NCBI RefSeq assembly: GCF_030295385.1 | Contig: NZ_AP027079.1 | Coordinates: forward strand, 1,240,001-1,304,000 | DNA length: 64,000 nucleotides | Origin: Geothrix oryzae | Lineage (GTDB): Bacteria > Acidobacteriota > Holophagae > Holophagales > Holophagaceae | Direction of reading: 5' to 3' | Notes under the pieces: model-generated | Databases searched by the model: none | What the model was told of the DNA's origin: nothing | Seen by the model: the letters and a program-made list of their open reading frames with translations, nothing else | Part shown: in pieces, positions 54,182 through 63,246 of the stretch | Numbering within the stretch: position 1 is the first letter of the stretch | Layout of the letters: the number at the start of each line of letters is the position of its first letter | Program-made: the position numbers and the translations under genes

Positions 54182-56413
54182 ATGAAGGCAAGGTGGTGGC
54201 TGGTGTTGCTGGTGCTCCTCGCGGGCTTTGGCGTGTTGGGCCTGGGAGGGCGGCAGATCGCCCAGAATGCTCCACCCATCCCGCAGCGCGTGGTGGCCGA
54301 GGACGGCACCCAGCTGGTAGGTCCGGGGCAGATTCTCAAAGGCCAGGTCAGCTACCTGGGACACGGCGGCCAGCACATCGGATCCATCTGGGGCCACGGC
54401 GCTTACCTTGCACCTGACTGGTCGGCCAAGGCCTTGCACCAGTGGGCCGCGCACACCCTCGAGGGGGTGAAGGTCCAGGGCACTTCCGTGGCCGATGCCA
54501 AGGCCAGCACCATTTCTATATTTCAGAGCAACAGGTATGAATCATCCACCGGCACGCTGACGCTGAACGCGGCGCAGGCCAAGGCCTATCTCCAGGCCCG
54601 CGCTGAACTGGCGAAGGTCGCGGTGGAGGGCGACAAGGGCGCCGCCATTCCCGCCCGCTGGATCCCCACCCTGGAGGAAGGCGAGCGCGTGGCCGACTTC
54701 TGGCTGTGGACCGCCTGGGCGGCCGCGGCCCGGCGTCCCGGCGCGGATCACAGCTACACCCAGAACTGGCCGCAGGAGCCCCTGGTGGGCAACGCCATCA
54801 CGCCCATCAGCCACCTCTGGAGCATCCTGTCGATCATCCTGCTGATCCTGGGGGTGGGCCTCATGGTGTGGCACCACGCGCACCAGCCCGCCGAGGCGTT
54901 TCCGGACCCCAAGCCCATCCCGCCCGCCCCGGCCACGCCCAGCCAGCGCTGGTCCGCCCTCTACTTCGCGGTGGCCATGGCCCTGTTCCTGGTGCAGATC
55001 GGCATGGGCGTCATGACGGCCCACGATGCGGTGGAAGGCAATGGCCTCTACGGTCTGGATCTGTCGCGCATCCTGCCCTATGCGGCCTCGCGCACCTGGC
55101 ACCTCCAGCTGGCCGTCTTCTGGATCGCCACCTGCTGGCTGGCCACGGGCCTCTACCTGGGCCCCAAGCTCAGCGCGAAGGAGCCCAAGGGTCAGTGGCT
55201 CGGCGTCGCCGGCCTGCTCGGCGCCCTCGTGGTGGTGGTGGTCGGCGCGCTGGCCGGCGCCCACCAGGCCATCCTGGGCAAGCTGTCCGGCTCGTTCATG
55301 CTGGGCCACCAGGGCTATGAATATGTGGAATTGGGCCGCCTCTGGCAGATCCTGCTGACCGCGGGCATGGTCATCTGGCTAGTGCTGGTCCTCCGGTCCC
55401 TGCTGCCCGCGCTGAAGGGGGAGAAGGGCCGCCTGGGCCTGCTCAAGCTCTTCGTGCTGTCGGCCATCGCCATCCCGCTCTTCTACTCCGCGGGCTTCAT
55501 GTACACCCGCGAGACCCACATCGCCATGGCCGAGTACTGGCGCTGGTGGGTGGTCCACCTCTGGGTGGAGGGCTTCTTCGAGGTCTTCGCCACCGTCGCC
55601 ATCGCGCTGCTCTCCACCCGCATGGGCCTGCTGCGCGAAGGTACCGCGCTCCGCGCCGTGAGCCTCTCCATGGGCCTGTTCCTGGGCAGCGGCGTCATCG
55701 GCACCTTCCACCACCTCTACTACACGGGCTCCCCGGCTTCCATCGCGGCCCTGGGTTCCGTGTTCAGCGCCCTGGAGATCGTGCCCCTCACCATCGTGGG
55801 CTTCGAGATCGCCATGAGCCTGAAGGCCGGCCGCGCCCTGGGCAGCGGCTACGAGTGGCCGTTCAAGTACTTCGCGGCGGTCTGCTTCTGGAACCTGCTG
55901 GGGGCCGGTGTCTTCGGCATGCTCATCAACCCGCCCTCGGTGCTCTACTTCGGCCAGGGGCTCAACACCACGCCCATCCACAGCCATGCCGCGCTCTTCG
56001 GCGTCTACGGCTTCCTCGCCATCTCGCTCATGCTCTTCGCCCTGCGCGGCATGACGCCGGACAAGGCCTGGGATGAGAAGTGGCTGAAGTACGGCTTCTG
56101 GGGCCTGAACCTGGGCCTGGTCATGATGCTGGCGTTCTCGCTGGTGCCCAGCGGCTTCTACCAGATGGCGCAGAGCCTCGAGCACGGCACCTGGTACGCC
56201 CGCAGTGCCGAGGTCGTGCAGAGCCCCCTCATGCGCGCGTTCACCTGGATGCGCGTCCCCGGGGACACCCTCTTCGGCCTCGGTGCTCTCGCCGTGATCA
56301 TCTTCACCTTCAAGGCCGTCATCGGCGCCTGGGGTTGGAGGACGGCGGAGGAAACCCAGCCAACCCGCGAGGCCACGGACGCGGCCCCCGCGTTCGCGGT
56401 GGCCGAGGACTGA
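54182..56413 (+). CDS. norZ: Quinol-dependent nitric oxide reductase (qNOR)
   Basis: Reduces NO to N2O using quinol. The 743-residue membrane protein starts with an anchor helix and a fused periplasmic domain, as in single-subunit qNOR. Typical features are HSYTQNWPQEPLVGN, GVMTAHDAVEGNGLYG, heme His in SRTWHLQLAVFW, HLWVEGFFEVFAT with the HxxxE metal site, TFHHLYYTGSP, and HSHAALFGVYG. It protects from or respires NO. The start 54182 has GGAGG five bases upstream. Confidence 0.95.
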   Translation: MKARWWLVLLVLLAGFGVLGLGGRQIAQNAPPIPQRVVAEDGTQLVGPGQILKGQVSYLGHGGQHIGSIWGHGAYLAPDWSAKALHQWAAHTLEGVKVQGTSVADAKASTISIFQSNRYESSTGTLTLNAAQAKAYLQARAELAKVAVEGDKGAAIPARWIPTLEEGERVADFWLWTAWAAAARRPGADHSYTQNWPQEPLVGNAITPISHLWSILSIILLILGVGLMVWHHAHQPAEAFPDPKPIPPAPATPSQRWSALYFAVAMALFLVQIGMGVMTAHDAVEGNGLYGLDLSRILPYAASRTWHLQLAVFWIATCWLATGLYLGPKLSAKEPKGQWLGVAGLLGALVVVVVGALAGAHQAILGKLSGSFMLGHQGYEYVELGRLWQILLTAGMVIWLVLVLRSLLPALKGEKGRLGLLKLFVLSAIAIPLFYSAGFMYTRETHIAMAEYWRWWVVHLWVEGFFEVFATVAIALLSTRMGLLREGTALRAVSLSMGLFLGSGVIGTFHHLYYTGSPASIAALGSVFSALEIVPLTIVGFEIAMSLKAGRALGSGYEWPFKYFAAVCFWNLLGAGVFGMLINPPSVLYFGQGLNTTPIHSHAALFGVYGFLAISLMLFALRGMTPDKAWDEKWLKYGFWGLNLGLVMMLAFSLVPSGFYQMAQSLEHGTWYARSAEVVQSPLMRAFTWMRVPGDTLFGLGALAVIIFTFKAVIGAWGWRTAEETQPTREATDAAPAFAVAED

Positions 56414-56441
56414 TCCGACGCCCCACCCGCGCTGCACGAGC

Positions 56442-56471
56442 CGAGGCCCCTTCCGAAAGGTGGGGGCCTCG
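56442..56471 (+). terminator. Hairpin after the NO reductase gene
   Basis: CGAGGCCCC (56442-56450) pairs with GGGGCCTCG (56463-56471), with an inner CCTT/AAGG stem. No T run follows. Confidence 0.5.
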
Positions 56472-56547
56472 CCGCGCGTAGTGCCGGATGCGCCCGGCGG
56501 GCGACACCAAGCAGGCCTGTTAACCTGACTCGCCTTGGAGGTGCACT

Positions 56548-57459
56548 GTGGTTCTCATCGCCGTCCTGCTGCTCGTGGTTGGTGTCCTGGCCTGGCGGTG
56601 GAAGACCAAGGTGGAATTCCCCCTGTCGGCCCGGCTGGCCATCCTGCAGTGGATCGGCCTGGGGCTCGGGGCGGTCCTGTTCCTGGCCTCCATGGCCGTG
56701 GTGGTCCCCCCGGGGCAGGCGGGCATCCAGGTGCTGTTCGGCAAGGTGAACGCCGAGCCGCTGCCCTCGGGCCTCCACTTCATCAACCCGTTCGCCCAGG
56801 TGGTGGAGATGGAGGTCCGCACCCGGAACTACACGATGTCGACCGTGTCGGACGAGGGACAGCATAAGGGTGACGATTCCATCTCCGTCATCAGCAGCGA
56901 CGGCCTCACCGTGAAGCTGGACGCCACCATCTTCTACTCGCTGCAGCAGGCCCGCCTGCCCGAGATCTACCGGACCATCGGACCGGATGTGGAGGCGCGC
57001 ATCGTGCGCAGCGAGATCCGGGCCAGCCTGCGGGATGCCGCCGCCAGCCTCTCCGCCACGGAGTTGTACACCTCCAAGCGCCAGTCCTTCGTGGATCAGG
57101 TGTCCAAGACCCTCCGGGCCGCCTTCGAAGGCCGGGGCATCACCCTGGAGCAGATGCTGCTCCGCAATGTCATCCTGCCGGACCAGATCACCAAGTCCAT
57201 CAACGACAAGATCAGCGCTGACCAGGATGCCCAGAAGATGGCCTTCGTCCTGCAGAAGGAGAAGCAGGAGGCGGAGCGCAAGCGCATCGAAGCCGAAGGC
57301 CAGGCCCGGGCCCAGCAGATCGTGAGCCAGAGCCTGACGCCCCAGATCATCGAGTACCAGCGCATCCAGGCCCTCCGGGATATCGGCGCGAAGGGCAACC
57401 TGATCATCACCCCCATGGGGGGCGCCACGCCCATGATCCAGGTGTCCGCCAAGAAATAG
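56548..57459 (+). CDS. SPFH/prohibitin-family membrane protein
   Basis: A 303-residue protein with two N-terminal membrane helices (VLIAVLLLVVGVLAW and LGLGAVLFLASMAVV) and an SPFH domain (VPPGQAGIQVLFGKV through GITLEQMLLRNVILPDQI). A Glu/Lys/Gln-rich coiled coil follows. Such proteins form oligomeric rings on membranes and modulate proteases or membrane domains. The GTG start has GGAGG upstream. It meets hydA tail to tail with 11 bases between stop codons. Confidence 0.88.
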   Translation: MVLIAVLLLVVGVLAWRWKTKVEFPLSARLAILQWIGLGLGAVLFLASMAVVVPPGQAGIQVLFGKVNAEPLPSGLHFINPFAQVVEMEVRTRNYTMSTVSDEGQHKGDDSISVISSDGLTVKLDATIFYSLQQARLPEIYRTIGPDVEARIVRSEIRASLRDAAASLSATELYTSKRQSFVDQVSKTLRAAFEGRGITLEQMLLRNVILPDQITKSINDKISADQDAQKMAFVLQKEKQEAERKRIEAEGQARAQQIVSQSLTPQIIEYQRIQALRDIGAKGNLIITPMGGATPMIQVSAKK

Positions 57460-57470
57460 GGGCCCCGGTT

Positions 57471-59393
57471 CTATTCGATGTATTTCCCCCGCTCCGTATA
57501 GTGCGTGTGGAGCAGGCGGTGGCTTCTGGCACCGCAGGGGCCTTCCTTCAGGAACTCGGAATAGATCCTCAGGACATCCGGGTTCTCATGGGATTTGCGG
57601 ATTGGATAGGCCGAATCCTCGGCGTAGATGGCCTTGGCCCGGGCTTCCCGGATCTCGGGCGAGGTGGGAATGGGCTGGCCGCCCCCGCCGACGCACCCGC
57701 CCGGACATCCCATGAACTCGATGAAATGGCACTGGCTGAAGGGACCGCCCGCCTTGATGTCCTCCATGACCTTCTTCGCGTTGGCCGTGCCGTGGGCCAC
57801 CGCGACCTTCAGCGTGGCTCCCCGGAGGAACTCCCAGCTCGAGAAATGGTCCGCGAGGATCGTCGGGACGGGCCCCACCTCCGGAACCGGGATCTCCGCA
57901 TAGCGGATGCCCTCGAAACCCCGGACGGGCTTGATGTCGGCATGGGCGAAGAGGTCCTCCACCTTGACGCCGGACACCAGCTCGAGGACCGAGCGGAGCG
58001 CCGCCTCCATGACGCCTCCGGTGGCGCCGAAGATCACGCCGGAGCCGGTGGCGGTTCCGAAGGGTGCGTCGAATCCCGTCTTCGGCATGTCCGGCAGCCG
58101 GATGCCGGACTCGCGGATCATCTTGGCCAGTTCGCGGGTGGTGAGGCCGTAGTCCACATCCTTGAAGCCGCTGGCATCCATCTCGGGCCGGTTGCACTCG
58201 AACTTCTTGGCCGAGCAGGGCATCAGGGCCACGGTGACGATGTCCTCGGCGGGGATGTGATGGGTCCGTGCGTAGTAGGTCTTGATGATGGCGCCGAACA
58301 TCTGCTGCGGACTCTTGGCGGTGGAGAGGTTCGGGATGTACTCGGGGTAGAAGTGCTCGAGGTATTTCACCCAGCCGGGGCTGCAGCTCGTGAACTGGGG
58401 CAGGGCGACGGATTCCCCCAGCATCAGGGCCTTCTTCAGCCGGATCAGGAGTTCCGTGCCCTCCTCGAGGATCGTGAGGTCCGCCGTGAAGTTGGTGTCG
58501 AAGACCCGGTCGAACCCGGCGCGCTTCAGGGCCGTGTTGAGCTCGAAGGTGAGGGCGTGCCCTGCGGGGAGACCGAAGCATTCTCCGATGGCGGCGCGCG
58601 GGCTGGGCGCGGTCTGGATCACCACATGCTTGCCCGGGTCGTCGATGGCGGCCCAGACCTCGTCGGTGTAGTCCTGGGCATGGAGTGCGCCGGTGGGGCA
58701 GCGGTTGATGCACTGTCCGCAATTGATGCAGACGACATCTCCCAGGGGCTTGCCGAGGTACGGGGCGATGTGGCTGTGGTCCGACCGTCCCAGCACCTCG
58801 ATGGCGCCCACTTCCTGGAGGTCGATGCAGGTGCGGACGCATCGGCGGCACATCACGCACTTGTTGTTGTCGCGGACCACGGAGTAGCTCGATCCGTCGA
58901 TCTCATGGCGGGGCCGCTCGGGGTGCCCGAAGCGGAACATGTCCACGCCGTATTCCCTGGCCAGATCCTGGAGTTCGCAGTTGTTGTTCCGGCGGCAGGC
59001 GTAGCAGTCGCCGTAGTGGTCGCTCAGCAGCAGGTCGACGATGTGGCGCCGGGCCAGCCGGACCTTCTTGGAATGGGTCCTGACCTGGATGGGGGCCGTC
59101 ACCGGGAAAGTGCAGGCCGCCTGGAGCGCGCGCAGCCCCTCGACCTCGACGGAGCAGATCCGGCAGACGCCGGCCACGCAGAGATCCGGGTGATGGCACA
59201 GGGTGGGGATGTGGGTCCCCAGCTTCCGCGCCGCCTCGAGGATGGTGGTCCCGACGGGCACCTTCACCTCCTGCCCGTCGAGCGTGAGGGCGACTTCAGC
59301 TTCGGCGCCCAGGGGGCCGAGGGGCGGGGCGTTCTGGTTCCGCTGGCTGGCCGGCGCCCGGCGGGGACGATCGATGGCGGTGGCTTCGGTCAT
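57471..59393 (-). CDS. hydA: [FeFe] hydrogenase catalytic subunit HydA
   Basis: A 640-residue [FeFe] hydrogenase. An N-terminal [2Fe-2S] domain (CHHPDLCVAGVCRIC), a His/Cys [4Fe-4S] site (HYGDCYACRRNNNC) and two ferredoxin-type clusters (CVMCRRCVRTC, CINCGQCINRCP) lead to the H-cluster domain. Its loops are L1 TSCSPGW (about residue 337), L2 MPCSAKKFE (about 393) and L3 EFMGCPGGCVGGGGQP (about 565). The second L1 cysteine is Ser, a variant I recall from NAD-linked trimeric enzymes. With NuoE- and NuoF-like partners it would form a soluble NAD(H)/ferredoxin-linked hydrogenase. Maturases HydEFG are not in the window. Confidence 0.93.
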   Translation of the reverse strand: MTEATAIDRPRRAPASQRNQNAPPLGPLGAEAEVALTLDGQEVKVPVGTTILEAARKLGTHIPTLCHHPDLCVAGVCRICSVEVEGLRALQAACTFPVTAPIQVRTHSKKVRLARRHIVDLLLSDHYGDCYACRRNNNCELQDLAREYGVDMFRFGHPERPRHEIDGSSYSVVRDNNKCVMCRRCVRTCIDLQEVGAIEVLGRSDHSHIAPYLGKPLGDVVCINCGQCINRCPTGALHAQDYTDEVWAAIDDPGKHVVIQTAPSPRAAIGECFGLPAGHALTFELNTALKRAGFDRVFDTNFTADLTILEEGTELLIRLKKALMLGESVALPQFTSCSPGWVKYLEHFYPEYIPNLSTAKSPQQMFGAIIKTYYARTHHIPAEDIVTVALMPCSAKKFECNRPEMDASGFKDVDYGLTTRELAKMIRESGIRLPDMPKTGFDAPFGTATGSGVIFGATGGVMEAALRSVLELVSGVKVEDLFAHADIKPVRGFEGIRYAEIPVPEVGPVPTILADHFSSWEFLRGATLKVAVAHGTANAKKVMEDIKAGGPFSQCHFIEFMGCPGGCVGGGGQPIPTSPEIREARAKAIYAEDSAYPIRKSHENPDVLRIYSEFLKEGPCGARSHRLLHTHYTERGKYIE

Positions 59394-59422
59394 GGTCGGT
59401 TCCCCTTCACTCAGGCGTGCAC

Positions 59423-60604
59423 TCAGGCGTGGACCAGGGGGTGGGCGCGGCCCATGAGCTCCTCCCGGAAATTGCGGACCACGGACAGGAAGGCGCAGGG
59501 ACTGCTCTGCCCGAGCCCGCATTTGGAGGCGATCATCATGGTCTCGCCCAGGGCGCACAGCTCATTGAGGTAGGCCATGGAGCAGGTGCCCGCCTTGAGC
59601 ATCTTCACGCCCTCCAGCAGCTTCCGGTTCCCGAGACGGCAGGGCGTGCACTGGCCGCAGGACTCGTCGGCGAAGAAGCCGAGGAAGTTCTCGATGACAT
59701 CCAGCATGTCCCGCTGGGGGCCGAAGATGATCACGGACCCGCCCGTCGGGATGTCCTCGAAGGCGATGGCCCGGTCGAACTGCGAGGCCGGGATGCACTG
59801 GCCCGAGGCCCCTCCGATCTGGACGGCCCGGGCGTTCTCCCCGCCCACATTCCGGAGCAGCTCCCTGACGGTGATGCCCATGGGGAACTCGAAGACGCCC
59901 GGTCGCTCGCAGTCGCCCGAGATGCTGAAGATCTTGATGCCCGTGCTCATCTCGGTTCCGACCTTCCGGAACCACGCCGCCCCCTTCTGCAGGATGCAGG
60001 CCGCCCAGGCCAGGGTCTCCACATTGTTGACGACCGAGGGACGATCCAGGAAGCCCTGGTGGACGGGGTAGGGCGGCCGGTTCCTCGGCTCGCCGCGGAA
60101 CCCTTCGAGGCACTCGATCAGCCCGGTCTCCTCGCCGCAGATGTAGGCACCGGCCCCCATGAAGATGCGGATGTCGAACCCCGGCTGGAAGCCCAGGATG
60201 TCCTCCCCCAGCAGGTGCCGGCTCCGGCGCTGCTGCAGGACGGCCTCGAGGTGGGCGCGCAGGTAGGTGTACTCGCCCCGGAGGAAGAGGATCCCCTCCT
60301 TCGCGCCGACGGCGAGTGCCGCGATGGTCATGCCCTCGAAGACCAGGTCCGCGTGCTCCTGGAGGATCACGCGATCCTTGAAGGTCCCCGGTTCGCCTTC
60401 GTCCGCGTTGCAGAGGATGAACTTCTGGTCGGAGGGCGCTTCGGCGGCCAGGGCCCACTTGGTGCCGGTGGAGAACCCGGCGCCGCCTCGACCCTTCAAT
60501 CCAGAGGCGGTGATCTCCTGGACGATCTCCGCCGGCGTCCGTTCCAGGGCCCGCTGCAGGCCGATGTCGGCGGGCATGTGGCTGAAGGTCGGAATCTGGC
60601 TCAT
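59423..60604 (-). CDS. hydB: NAD-linked hydrogenase subunit, NuoF/HydB-like
   Basis: A 393-residue diaphorase-type flavoprotein with the FMN/NAD sites GLKGRGGAGFSTGTKW and GAGAYICGEETGLIECL and a C-terminal [4Fe-4S] site CGQCTPCRLGNRKLLEGV. It links the hydrogenase to NAD(H). It is shorter than many HydB proteins, lacking the N-terminal [2Fe-2S] and C-terminal ferredoxin domains. The ATG overlaps the hydC stop as ATGA, and hydA follows after 29 bases. Confidence 0.93.
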   Translation of the reverse strand: MSQIPTFSHMPADIGLQRALERTPAEIVQEITASGLKGRGGAGFSTGTKWALAAEAPSDQKFILCNADEGEPGTFKDRVILQEHADLVFEGMTIAALAVGAKEGILFLRGEYTYLRAHLEAVLQQRRSRHLLGEDILGFQPGFDIRIFMGAGAYICGEETGLIECLEGFRGEPRNRPPYPVHQGFLDRPSVVNNVETLAWAACILQKGAAWFRKVGTEMSTGIKIFSISGDCERPGVFEFPMGITVRELLRNVGGENARAVQIGGASGQCIPASQFDRAIAFEDIPTGGSVIIFGPQRDMLDVIENFLGFFADESCGQCTPCRLGNRKLLEGVKMLKAGTCSMAYLNELCALGETMMIASKCGLGQSSPCAFLSVVRNFREELMGRAHPLVHA

Positions 60605-61122
60605 GCGAGGTGAACCTCCTTCCGTTCCGTGGCGTGCTGTCCGAAGGCCCGGCGGCACTCCTCGAGGATGGCGTGCACGGATTCCGGGGTGACGCGGGTG
60701 AAGACGCGCTCGTTCACCAGCAGGGCGGGCCCCTGGTCGCACATGCCGATGCAGTTGGCCCATTCCAGGGTGAATTTCCCGTCCGGCGTCGTCTGGCCGA
60801 AGGAGATGCCCAGATCGTTCTCGAGCTGCCGCATGACCCGGGCCTTCCCCGCCATGTCGCAGGAGATGGTGCGGCAGAGGCGGATCACATAGCGGCCCTG
60901 GGGGCGGTCGCCGAGGAAGGCATAGAAGGACACAACGCTGTTCACTTCCACCGGATGGATGCCGAGCAGGTCGGCCGTGACCTGCATGGCATAGCTGTCG
61001 ATCTTGTGGTACTTGCGCTTCACCTCCTGGAGGATGGGCACCAGGGAGGTGCGCTGGCGGCCGTACTTGTCCACCAGGTTCTGGATTTCCGCCGCCAGGA
61101 ATTCACGCTCCGTCATCAGCAT
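60601..61122 (-). CDS. hydC: NAD-linked hydrogenase subunit, NuoE/HydC-like
   Basis: A 173-residue thioredoxin-like [2Fe-2S] protein. The cluster ligands lie in RLCRTISCDMAG (Cys pair) and in ANCIGMCDQGPALLV. Together with HydB it forms the NAD-reactive module. The start 61122 has AAGGAG seven bases upstream; the alternative ATG 61116 does not. It is the first gene of the operon. Confidence 0.93.
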   Translation of the reverse strand: MLMTEREFLAAEIQNLVDKYGRQRTSLVPILQEVKRKYHKIDSYAMQVTADLLGIHPVEVNSVVSFYAFLGDRPQGRYVIRLCRTISCDMAGKARVMRQLENDLGISFGQTTPDGKFTLEWANCIGMCDQGPALLVNERVFTRVTPESVHAILEECRRAFGQHATERKEVHLA

Positions 61123-61417
61123 GTGGGTTCTCCTTGGCCTGGGCTTGGCTTGGGGCATGCGCGGCCGACCCGCCGCCAGGCGGGGGCTGGTTCGCAGGGG
61201 GGATGCATGGGCGGGTGGTCACGGCCCTCCCGGACAGGCGGAGGACCGCCGGCCTGCCTGTTCGTCGAGAGGAATCCGCATCCATCCGGACCACCACAGG
61301 AACCGACGAGACTCTACCCCCAGATGCACCGGGGTTCCAGCCAATGATGATGTATAGGTAATAAATTATTTCCGGGGCGGGAAACCTGAGATGGAGCCCT
61401 TGTTCCCGCCTCTGCGC
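61123..61417 (-). other. Upstream region of the hydrogenase operon
   Basis: No gene is seen. The part nearest hydC is GC-rich with hairpin-forming repeats, such as ACAGGC/GCCTGT around 61225-61260. An AT-rich patch at 61345-61375 holds TATACA on the minus strand (61351-61356), a possible -10, which would give a leader of over 200 bases. Confidence 0.35.
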
Positions 61418-61446
61418 TATGATGAATAACTTGACCAATGTGGTCA
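61418..61446 (+). promoter_or_regulatory. ispH-fusion promoter with palindromic site
   Basis: TATGAT (61418-61423) is followed six bases later by the predicted start near 61430. The perfect palindrome TGACCA-ATG-TGGTCA (61432-61446) lies directly downstream, where a bound repressor would block transcription. Confidence 0.5.
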
Positions 61447-61462
61447 GGATTGTGGGGCTGCC

Positions 61463-63187
61463 ATGAAGGTGATCGTCGCCAAGACCGCGGGCTTCTGCTG
61501 GGGCGTGAAGCGCGCCATGGACGCGGTGCTGGAAGCCTCAGTCCGCAACGACGGCCGCGCCGTCCAGACCCTGGGGCCGCTCATCCACAACCCGCAGGCC
61601 CTGGACCTCATCGGCAAGCGGGGCGTGGCCGTGGCCGAAACCCCCGACAAAGTGCAGAACGGCACGGTGGTGATCCGGGCCCACGGCATTCCCATCCAGG
61701 ACCTGCGGGGGCTCAAGGAGCGCCAGGCGCGGGGCGAGGTGAAGATCGTCAACGCCACCTGTCCCGAGGTGGCCAAGGTCCACCACAAGATCAAGAAGTG
61801 GAGCCCCAAGGGCTACTTCACGGTGATCCTGGGCAGCCACGGGCATGCCGAGAGCGTGGCGCACCGCAGCTTCGCGGAGAGCGGCTCCGTCATCGTCGCG
61901 AACATGGCCGAGGCCGAGGCGCTGACGGACGACCAGCTGAAGAAGGTGCTGGTGGTGGCCCAGACGACCTTCACGGTGAAGGACTATCACGCGATCTCGG
62001 ATTACATCCGCACCCGCGCGGGCGATGCGGTCTTCGAGAACACCATCTGCGAAGACACCTGGATGCGGCAGGACGAGGCCAAGGAACTGGCCCGCACTGT
62101 GGACACGGTGATCGTCGTGGGCGGCAAGGCCTCCAGCAACACGAAGCATCTGGCCGAACTGGCCCACCACTACGGCAAGCCCGTGCAGTATGTGGAGACC
62201 GCCGCGGAGCTGGACCTCAGCGCCTTCGCGGGCCGCGAGACCGTGGGCGTGCTGGCGGGCGCCTCGACCCCCACCTGGCTGGTGGACGAGGTGGTGGATG
62301 TTCTGGAGCAGCTGGGGGATGGTCCCAGCCGCTGGCGCAGCTTCGCCCAGGCTGCCTTTGGCAGCTCGTCGCTGCTGGCGATGGGGGCGGGTCTCATGAC
62401 CCTGGGCGTGCACAAGTGGCTGGGCCTGCCCCTGGGCTGGCGCTACCCGGTGCTGGCCGCGACCTATGTGCTGGCCATGTACCTCCTCACCCCGTTTCTG
62501 GATCCATTGGGCCTCGGCGCCAAAGGACCGGCTAGGGCGAGATTCCTCCAGCGGAACCGGATCGTCCTGCTGGCCTCGGCCGGGGTGGCCCTGGTCGCGA
62601 CCCTTGGCCTGGCGGCCAGCCAGGGGCTGAAGGCCCTGGCCGTGGCGGCAGGGGCCTCGCTGGTGGGCGCCGCCTACAAGCAGCGGTTCCAGGTCGGCAA
62701 GCGGATCCTGAGCCTGCGGAACATTCCGGGTTCCAAGGATGTGGTGGTGGCCCTGGCCCTGGCCACGGTCGCGGTCGTCATGCCGGTCTGGCAGGAGGGG
62801 CGCGCCTGGGACCTCCGTGCCTTCGCGGCGGTCTTCCTGGTGGGCGTGCTGGCCTTCGTCCGTACGGTGATCTACGAGATCCGGGACATGCAGAACGATC
62901 AGATCGTGGGCAAGGAGACCCTGCCGATCCTCATGGGCAAGATGGCCACGAAGGTCGTGCTGGTGGGCCTCCTCGGCTCGTTGCTGGCCGGCACGCTCTG
63001 GCTCACCTTCGACAGCCGTCAGCAGGGGGGGCATCCCCTGGCCGTGGCGGTGGTGCTGGTGATCTGCGCGGCCTATCCGGTGCTGTACCTGTGGCTCTAT
63101 CACGAGCGCTTCACGACCGGGAAACACCGCTTCGAGCTGAGCGTCGATCTGAGCTTCTACCTCGTCGGATTGCTGGCGCTGGTGTAG
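61463..63187 (+). CDS. ispH: IspH fused to a UbiA-like prenyltransferase domain
   Basis: A 574-residue fusion. Residues 1-285 are IspH (HMBPP reductase, last MEP-pathway step making IPP and DMAPP), with the three cluster cysteines in AGFCWGVKRA, NATCPEVAK and ENTICEDTW and the conserved SHGHAES. Residues ~300-574 hold eight or so membrane helices and a UbiA-like pattern; the second Asp-rich motif IRDMQNDQIVGKETLP (about 472-488) is intact, but the first (NDxxD) is degenerate (TPFLDPLGLGAKG). The fusion would place the isoprenoid-making enzyme on the membrane with a prenyl-using domain. Whether the UbiA part is active is uncertain. Confidence 0.85.
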   Translation: MKVIVAKTAGFCWGVKRAMDAVLEASVRNDGRAVQTLGPLIHNPQALDLIGKRGVAVAETPDKVQNGTVVIRAHGIPIQDLRGLKERQARGEVKIVNATCPEVAKVHHKIKKWSPKGYFTVILGSHGHAESVAHRSFAESGSVIVANMAEAEALTDDQLKKVLVVAQTTFTVKDYHAISDYIRTRAGDAVFENTICEDTWMRQDEAKELARTVDTVIVVGGKASSNTKHLAELAHHYGKPVQYVETAAELDLSAFAGRETVGVLAGASTPTWLVDEVVDVLEQLGDGPSRWRSFAQAAFGSSSLLAMGAGLMTLGVHKWLGLPLGWRYPVLAATYVLAMYLLTPFLDPLGLGAKGPARARFLQRNRIVLLASAGVALVATLGLAASQGLKALAVAAGASLVGAAYKQRFQVGKRILSLRNIPGSKDVVVALALATVAVVMPVWQEGRAWDLRAFAAVFLVGVLAFVRTVIYEIRDMQNDQIVGKETLPILMGKMATKVVLVGLLGSLLAGTLWLTFDSRQQGGHPLAVAVVLVICAAYPVLYLWLYHERFTTGKHRFELSVDLSFYLVGLLALV

Positions 63188-63246
63188 TGCTTGTCATCCT
63201 TGGAGAGACTGCTAGCCTTGGGGCACCATTTCCAAAGGAGAGCCCC

